Source: Methanobacteriota archaeon (GTDB taxonomy: Archaea > Thermoplasmatota > Thermoplasmata > RBG-16-68-12). From it: a stretch of DNA of 7,954 nt. The notes below the pieces were generated by a model. That model made no database searches. It was not told the origin of the DNA and worked only from the letters and a program-made list of their open reading frames with translations. The stretch is taken from assembly GCA_005879065.1 (NCBI GenBank), contig VBLU01000011.1, positions 1 to 7,954 on the forward strand. The letters are read 5' to 3'. The translations under genes and the position numbers were made by a program. This document shows, piece after piece, positions 1 to 6,200 of this stretch; positions within the stretch are counted from its first letter, which is position 1; every line of letters begins with the position of its first letter.

Positions 1-215
1 GAACGTACACGCCGACAGTCACCGTCACGGATGCGTATGGAGCGTCGGCCGAAAATGTCCTGCCGATCATCACCGTGCGGGGTCCGAGCCCGACGGTCCA
101 GCCGGCTTCGTCGTCGCCCGACCTGACCGTCCTGGTCGTCTGGGGCGTCCTGGTGATCGCGGCGTCTGCTGCGGTTGCCCTGGCGATCCTTCGTCGCACG
201 CAACGGAGGGCGTAG
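1..215 (+). CDS. C-terminal end of a membrane-anchored PKD/Ig-like surface protein (5' partial)
   Basis: Reading from base 3 to the TAG at 213-215 gives 70 residues; the start lies outside the window. The first 25 residues (TYTPTVTVTDAYGASAENVL and onward) match the last strands of a PKD-type beta-sandwich: alternating hydrophobic strands around a T-V-x-D-x-x-G turn. Residues 28-39 are a Pro/Ser/Thr-rich spacer. Residues 41-63 form one uninterrupted hydrophobic helix, and the tail RRTQRRA is basic, so by the positive-inside rule the protein should be held by its C-terminus with its bulk outside the cell. This layout is common in archaeal, especially Thermoplasmatota, exported PKD proteins. 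The ligand or role cannot be read from this fragment. It converges on the giant minus-strand gene, with stop codons 32 bases apart. The frame, anchor and stop are clear; the PKD assignment rests on only about 25 residues. Confidence 0.75.
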   Translation, partial: TYTPTVTVTDAYGASAENVLPIITVRGPSPTVQPASSSPDLTVLVVWGVLVIAASAAVALAILRRTQRRA

Positions 216-247
216 GCCTCGCCTCGCATGCTTGGCCCGAACCGACG
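216..247. other. Convergent intergenic gap of 32 bases
   Basis: This is the space between the stop codon of the PKD-type gene (+) and the stop of the giant gene (-). I see no T-run on either strand and no strong hairpin, so there is no recognisable intrinsic terminator. The two transcripts probably overlap at their 3' ends. Confidence 0.6.
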
Positions 248-3200
248 TTACATTTCCGCGGCGCGCACGCCGAGGAGGAACGTTTCCTCGCCGAGTCCCG
301 CTTCGATCACGTACGCCTCCTGGGCGGGCTCCTGGACGAACCGCACATCGAGTGCGTTCGCGTCGCGCAGGATCATGTCCTTCCAGGGTTGTAGTTTCGT
401 CCGCAGATCCTTGCCCGCGACCAGCTCGATGTCGACGACCCGGTCGGTCGACAGGCTCATGTCCTTCCGCGCTTCGCGGACGAGTTCCACGATCTCCTTC
501 GCGTAGCCTTCCGCGATCAATTCCTTCGTCATCCGCGTGTCCAGGAAGACGACGCCGCCCTCGAACGGCTCCTCGACGACGTGGTCCGGCACCGACTCGA
601 CGAAGGACACCATGGACGGATCGATCCGGACCTTCTGCCCTTCGATCCCGACGGAGTATTCCCCGCGGTCGAGGCCGGCCTTGATCTTCCATGCGTCCTG
701 GGACCGCAGAAGGATTTCGATCTTCTTCGCCCAAAGCTTGTACGCGGCACTCACGGAGTTCATGTGGACCTGGACGTCGATGCGCATCCCGTGCCAGGTG
801 TCCTCGGGTCCGACGATGTCGAGCTCCTTCGCCCCGCTCTGCCCGACGATCACCTTCCGGAAGGCGCCGACCGCGTCGAGGCCGAGCTGGTCGTCCGTCT
901 TCACGGCGATTCGCGCCACGGGCCAGTACCGCTCGATCCCCGCGCGCCGCTTCGCCTGGAACGCGGCCTCGAGGCTGCGGCGGAGGAAGTCCACGTAGGA
1001 GTTCACCTGATCGTCCGTGATTTGGAGGGTCCCGGCCTCCTTCGAGGCCATGATCGCCGCCTGGATCTGATGGGAAATCTCCTCCGTCGGACCAACGCTC
1101 GCATCCGTGATGCGTTTCAACACTTGGACCCCCTGATCGTATCCGCCTTTCTCGATGCCTTTCCGGGCCCACGTGAGGAAGTCGTCCTGTCCGTCTCCCT
1201 TCAGGAGCCCGCGTTCGAGCAACGCCGGGATCTTGCTGACGGGCGAGTCCTCGAGCGGCCCGAGCGAGACGCCGTCCGCCTCCGTGGCGAAGAGGACCTT
1301 CCGCAGGAGACCGCGGATCCCCGCGAGTTCCGCGGGATCGCCGGTCCAGGCTTCGAGCCGCACGCCGAAGGTGTCGTGGATCTCCTGGAGGACCTGGATC
1401 GCGTAGAGCGGGAGGATCGAGGGCTCCTTGCCGCGGACGGAGACCGCGAGGTAGGCCTGCGGGCCGCGGGTCGCGAGGACGAGGCCTCCCTCCGCCTTCG
1501 TGCGAGCGACCCCCTTTCCTCCGTTCGGGAACGCCTTGTTCACGAAGGCCTTCACCAGGTTCTCGAGGTTCGTGGAGCGGGCGGCCTCCTCGGGAGGCAA
1601 GTAGGGACGGCTCTCGTGCGCGACGAGGGCCCCGGTGGAGTGGAACAGGAGGGCGTCGTCGATCGGGTAGCCGCCCTCCGGCTCGACCCGGACGACCGCC
1701 GTGTCCGTCGTCTGGTGCTTCCCGTCGTCAAGGGGCCTCGCGTAGTGCACCTCGAAGTCCAGGTCCATCGTCCCGACCTCCTTCGGCTTCAGGCCGAACT
1801 CGAGGGCCGCCTTCTCGTTCGGCTCGAGTCGCTCGATCGCCTTCAGTCCTAGGATTTCCACGGGGCCGCTCACGATCGGCGTCACGTGCTCCGCGGGCCA
1901 GTTCCCCTTGTTCGTGATCTGCATGTCCATCCGGGTCCAGCGGTTCGCCTGGAGTCCGAGGTTCGTAGTCTCGAGGAACAGCCGGGGATTGCGGTCCTTC
2001 AGGATCTGATCGATGCGCCCCTTCGCGCTCACCTCGGCCCGTTCAATTAGGCCTTCCAGACCCCGAAGGTCCTCCTGGCGGAACGCGTCCTCGGCCTTCG
2101 CCAACAAGGCTTCGACGTCTCCGAGGTCCGCGTGGACCGCCTTCGCTTGCGAGACCATCGCCTGCAGCTTCGCGAGGCTCTCGCGGGCCTTGTCGAGGAC
2201 CGTGCTGCGCCGTTGCCGGGCGAGGGACTCCTTCGCCCGCCGGAGGTAGTCCTCCATCTGGCGGTGGTTCTTCTTCTGGATCGCCCCCTCAATCTTCGTC
2301 AGGTACGACTCCGCCTCGCGGGCGTCGAGGCCCTGGCTCTTCGCGATCTGGATGTCGTTGATCAAGGAGGCGAGCTCGACCTCCACCTTCTTGCCAGCGA
2401 TCTCGCCCTTCGAGCGTTCCAAGGATTCGTGCAGGCCGAGCTGGATCTCCCGCACGCGTTCGTACTTGCCCTCGTGGAACGCTTCCTCCGCCTCCCGAAG
2501 GAGGAGCTCCGCCTGGTTCGTGTCCGCGCCGACGCTCTTCATCTCCGTCACCGTGTCGCGGGCCGCCGCGAGGATGTCGGCCATGCGGTCCTTCAGCTGT
2601 CCCTGGACCTGCTGGGCCTGACCCCGCGCCTTCTCGATGAACTGCCAGGCGAGCTGGATGTCCGTCTCCAGCGTGGACTGCGCCTTCGCCATGAGCTCGT
2701 TCGCTTCGATCGCCTCGGTTGTGCCGAGGGCCTCGATCACCTTCGCCGTGAGCGTGATCGGGCTGTCCGCGAGCGCCCCGATGTCCGCGGACGGGTCCTT
2801 CGCGACGAGCACGAGCTTCTTGATCACGTCGTCGATCCCGTCGAGTTGGTGGAGCAGGCCCGTCCACTTCTCGAGGACGGTCCCGTACCGGTCCTCCACC
2901 TCCTTCAGGACCTGGAGCATGTACAACGGGAGCAGCTTCGGTTCCTGGCCGAAGACGACCGTGGCCAGGAACGTGTGCGGCGACCGTTCTATCAGGATTT
3001 TCGAATCGCCGAAGTCGAGGCGCTTCATCCCGACCCGGGAGCGGCTCTTGAACGAATCCTTGACGAAGTCCTGGACGACCGTGAGCATCCCGGAGAAGAT
3101 GTCCTCGTCGATCTCCTCCCGGAACTTGCGGCTGTAGTGGGCGATGAGCCGTCCGTCGGAGTGGATCAGGAAGACGTCCTCGACGAGGTACGTGGCCTCC

Positions 3201-6200
3201 GGCTCGACCTTGATCTCCCGGGTGTCCTTGACCTCGTACCGGTTCTCGTCGAAGAGCCGCTGGTACGAGATCCCGATGCCGACGGGGATCGCCCCCGCCG
3301 CCTTCGGCCGCACGCCGACCCGGACCGGCATGACCTCGCCGACGCCGATCTCCGCGATCGGCATCACGCCCTTCGCCTCCAGGTCCCCGGACAGCTCGAC
3401 CTGGACGTTCCGGGCGGGCAACTTCCCGCGGTTCTCGATCTCGAACGTGTATTGGTTCCACTCGCCGACCTGCAGCCCCGCGCTCTGGACGCGCAAGGCC
3501 AGATTCGGGTAGCGGTTCTTGATGAAATTCTGGATCTGCATCCCGATGGAGACCTCGGCCTGTTTGATCAGGATGTCCGCCATCGCCATGTCGCTCCCGC
3601 GGAGCGCGGCCTCCGCCTGGTTCAAGGAATTCTCCGCGTCCCCGAGTTCCGCGCCGAGCTTCTTCGCGTTCGCAATCATCGTGGAGACGGAGTGGACGCG
3701 GGTCTCGTACTTCTCGATGAAACGTTTCGTGCGGGTTTCCTCGATCGCGGCCCGGGCGTCGGCCAGGCCCCGATGGAAGCCGTCGACGTCCCCACTCTCG
3801 ATGGACTTCCGGGCCGCGTCCAGATGGGAACGCGCGGACACCGCGGGAATGTCGAGCTGCTCCGACTGCGTCACGATCTCCTCGAGGGACCGAATCTCGT
3901 CCATGGAACGGTTCACGATCTGCTTCCGCTTCGCCTCCAAGAGACGTTCCTGGAGATCCCCCTTGAGTCGGTACACTTCCTCGATGTCGTCCGCGGCAGC
4001 CGCTTCCTGCGCGTGCGCGCGGTACTCGTCCAGTTCCTCCGGCGAAAGGCCCAGCGAGAGCCCGTCCTCGATCAACGAGGCGAAGGTGTCCACGACGGAG
4101 GCGAGGTGCTTGCGGCGTGCCGCGTCGATCTCGTCGGAGATGCGCTTCGCGTATCCGTCGACGTCCGCATATTCGCCCGCGTCCACGAGCGCCTCGGCCC
4201 GCGCGAGGAGTTCCGAGGCCATGCGGACGTCGGCCCCGAGTTTCGCGTGCGCCTCCAGTTTCGCCCGGAGCTCCGCGAGATTGTCCCGGATGCGTCGGGA
4301 GTCCTTCTTGCGCCGGGCGTCCTCGAGGATGTCTTCGATGACCTTCTTGTACTCGATCGCCTCGACGAAGCGACGGTCCTTGATCGCTTCGCGCGCATTC
4401 TGGAGGACCGAATCGGCCCGGCCCGGGTCCATCCCCATGGACCGATTCTTCTCCATGACCCGCTCGACGGACGTGACCAGATCGTTCGCGGCGGACTCGA
4501 GTCCTGTCGAGAGGGCCGCGGCCATCTCCTCGGTCTCCCCGAGCGCGGGTGCGACCTCGCCGAAACGGCCCGAATCGAAGGCGGCGTCCGCCCGCGCGAG
4601 AGCCTCATCCGCGCCGAGGATCGAGATGTCGGCCCGGGACAGGTCCCCGATCGTCTTCCGGATCGCGCCGATCCGCGCGCGGGCGGCGTCCTGCGCCCTC
4701 CGACGGGATTCGGTCGCCTGTTCCGAGAAGATCTTGAGGGCGTCGACGATCTTCTGCTCCGCGGCTCGGGCATGCTCGACCGCGTCCGCGTACTCCCCTC
4801 GCTCGAGGTGCGCCTCCGCGGTGTCCAGCAAGGCCACCGCTTCGTCGGTCTGGATGCCCTTCTCCCGGCCTTCCTTGATCTTGCGCTCCGCCCGACCGAT
4901 CAGATTCTTCGCGGCCGCGATGAGTTCGTCCATCAGCTCCTTCGCGGTCGCATCGAGCGTCGTGAGGATCGCGTCGACGTCGTCGAAGTTCCGTTTCTCC
5001 AGGGCCCGTTCCGCGGCTCGGAGCCCTTCCTCCGCCCCCGTGATGTCGATGTCTGCCTTCCGCAGGTCTTCGATCAACTTCTTGACCGAGATGAACTTCG
5101 TCGCGGCGGTCCGCGCCATCTCGAGCGCCCGCCGTTGCTCTTCCTGTTGCCTCGTCCGGCGACGTTCCGAGACGAGCCTGTCGATCTGCCCGATCGCCTG
5201 GAGCACGGCCCCGGGGCGACCCGCCTTGAGATCCGTCTCCGCCTGGGCGACCGCGGTCCTGAATTCGTCGACCTCGATCCCTTCCCCGTCGGCGACCTCG
5301 ACCGCTTTTCGCGTCCGCTGGAGGGCGTCCGTCGCCTGGCCGTTCAACGTGACCTTCACACCTTCCACGATGCCCTCCGCCGAGGCCACGAGATGGTCCG
5401 CCTCGTCCAGGGAGCCGCGTTCGATCGCCTGTTCGGCCGCCGACAGGGTGGTCGCCGCCCGAGCCAGGTCGAGGTTTTGGGCGACCAGGTCCGTGATGTC
5501 CGACCGCACGAGTTCCATGCGACGATGGATCCCTTCCATCCGTTCGAGCTTGATCCGCGTCTCCTCGGCGACGGACTGTCGCTTCGAGTCCGCGTTCGCC
5601 TGGGCCAGCTCCTCGACCTCGGAGATGCACGCCTTCCCCGCGTAGATCGTGTCGCCGTAGCGGGCCTCGGAATACGAGGTCTCGGCGTCCTTGAGCATCT
5701 GGTCCGCGGCGTCGACCGGGATGCCGTCCGCCCTCGCACGGGCGACCTCCCCGCGGGCCTGTCCGAGGATCTCGGCGGCCGTGCTCCGGAGCGACTCGCG
5801 GGTCGCGGAGATGTCATGCTCGATGCTGTCCAGGAGGGCGTCGGACTGGAGGTATCGGCCTTCCTGCATCGCGATCGCGGCGTCGGCGAGCTTCCCTTCG
5901 AGCGCGACCGTGTCCGTCTGGCCCGCTTGACGGAGGGCGACAATGTCGTCCCGGGCCCGGAGGACGCGTTCGTTCAGCTTGCCCTCCGTCTTGGCGTCCT
6001 GGTCCTCCATCCGCTGGTCGATGAGGGCCTGCATGTCGACGGCCTTGCCCAACGTGATGGCGTCGTCGACTTCCCGGAGGAGCTGGCGGGCGACGACCGG
6101 GTCCAGGCCGCGGGTCGCGTTCGCCAGGATGATCTGCAACGACCTCTCCATGATCGTGCGGAAGTGCGTCTCCCGCGTCGACTCCGCCCGGCGCCGGGCC

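Larger units (their letters stand above)
1193..2530 (-). repeat. Duplicated module, copy 2 (helical repeats + Ig-like + roadblock-like)
   Basis: This is the second copy of the 507-residue module, residues about 1626-2071. It keeps the order and spacing of copy 1, but its sensor-like domain has drifted. The acidic helix segment of copy 1 (EEIDEDIFSGML) is replaced by a Pro/Ala-containing stretch (PPEEAARSTNL). The strand ILIERSPHTFLA becomes LVLATRGPQAYLA. Instead of more helical repeats, this copy leads into the IleRS-like tail. Confidence 0.83.
2711..4051 (-). repeat. Duplicated module, copy 1 (helical repeats + Ig-like + roadblock-like)
   Basis: This copy covers residues about 1119-1565 and is matched in register by residues about 1626-2071. 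Helical anchors 1119, 1185 and 1251 correspond to 1626, 1692 and 1758, each exactly 507 residues later. The Ig-like domain start (1300 versus 1807) keeps the same offset, and the end of the sensor-like domain is offset by 506. The most alike stretch is residues 1488-1516 against 1994-2022, with 17 of 29 positions identical, including LPLY, QVL and WTG. This is best explained by an ancient internal tandem duplication. Confidence 0.85.

Noticed and set aside
251..1081. The tail as the remnant of a real ileS gene broken by rearrangement
   Set aside because: It is in frame with an intact upstream protein through a helical linker, and no pieces of the catalytic domain are present. It looks like a stable fusion rather than a decaying gene.
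581..1852. A 423-codon plus-strand frame opposite the IleRS-like tail and second sensor-like domain
   Set aside because: It is antisense to recognisable domains, and its translation (Leu, Asp, Arg, Val and Gly biased) shows no motif; it is a shadow frame.
3519..5645. A 708-codon open frame on the plus strand opposite the helical-repeat region
   Set aside because: Its translation is a low-complexity run of Ser, Ala and Arg with no domain, and it is wholly antisense to a gene with clear repeats and conserved anchors. GC-rich helical coding DNA leaves few stops on the opposite strand.
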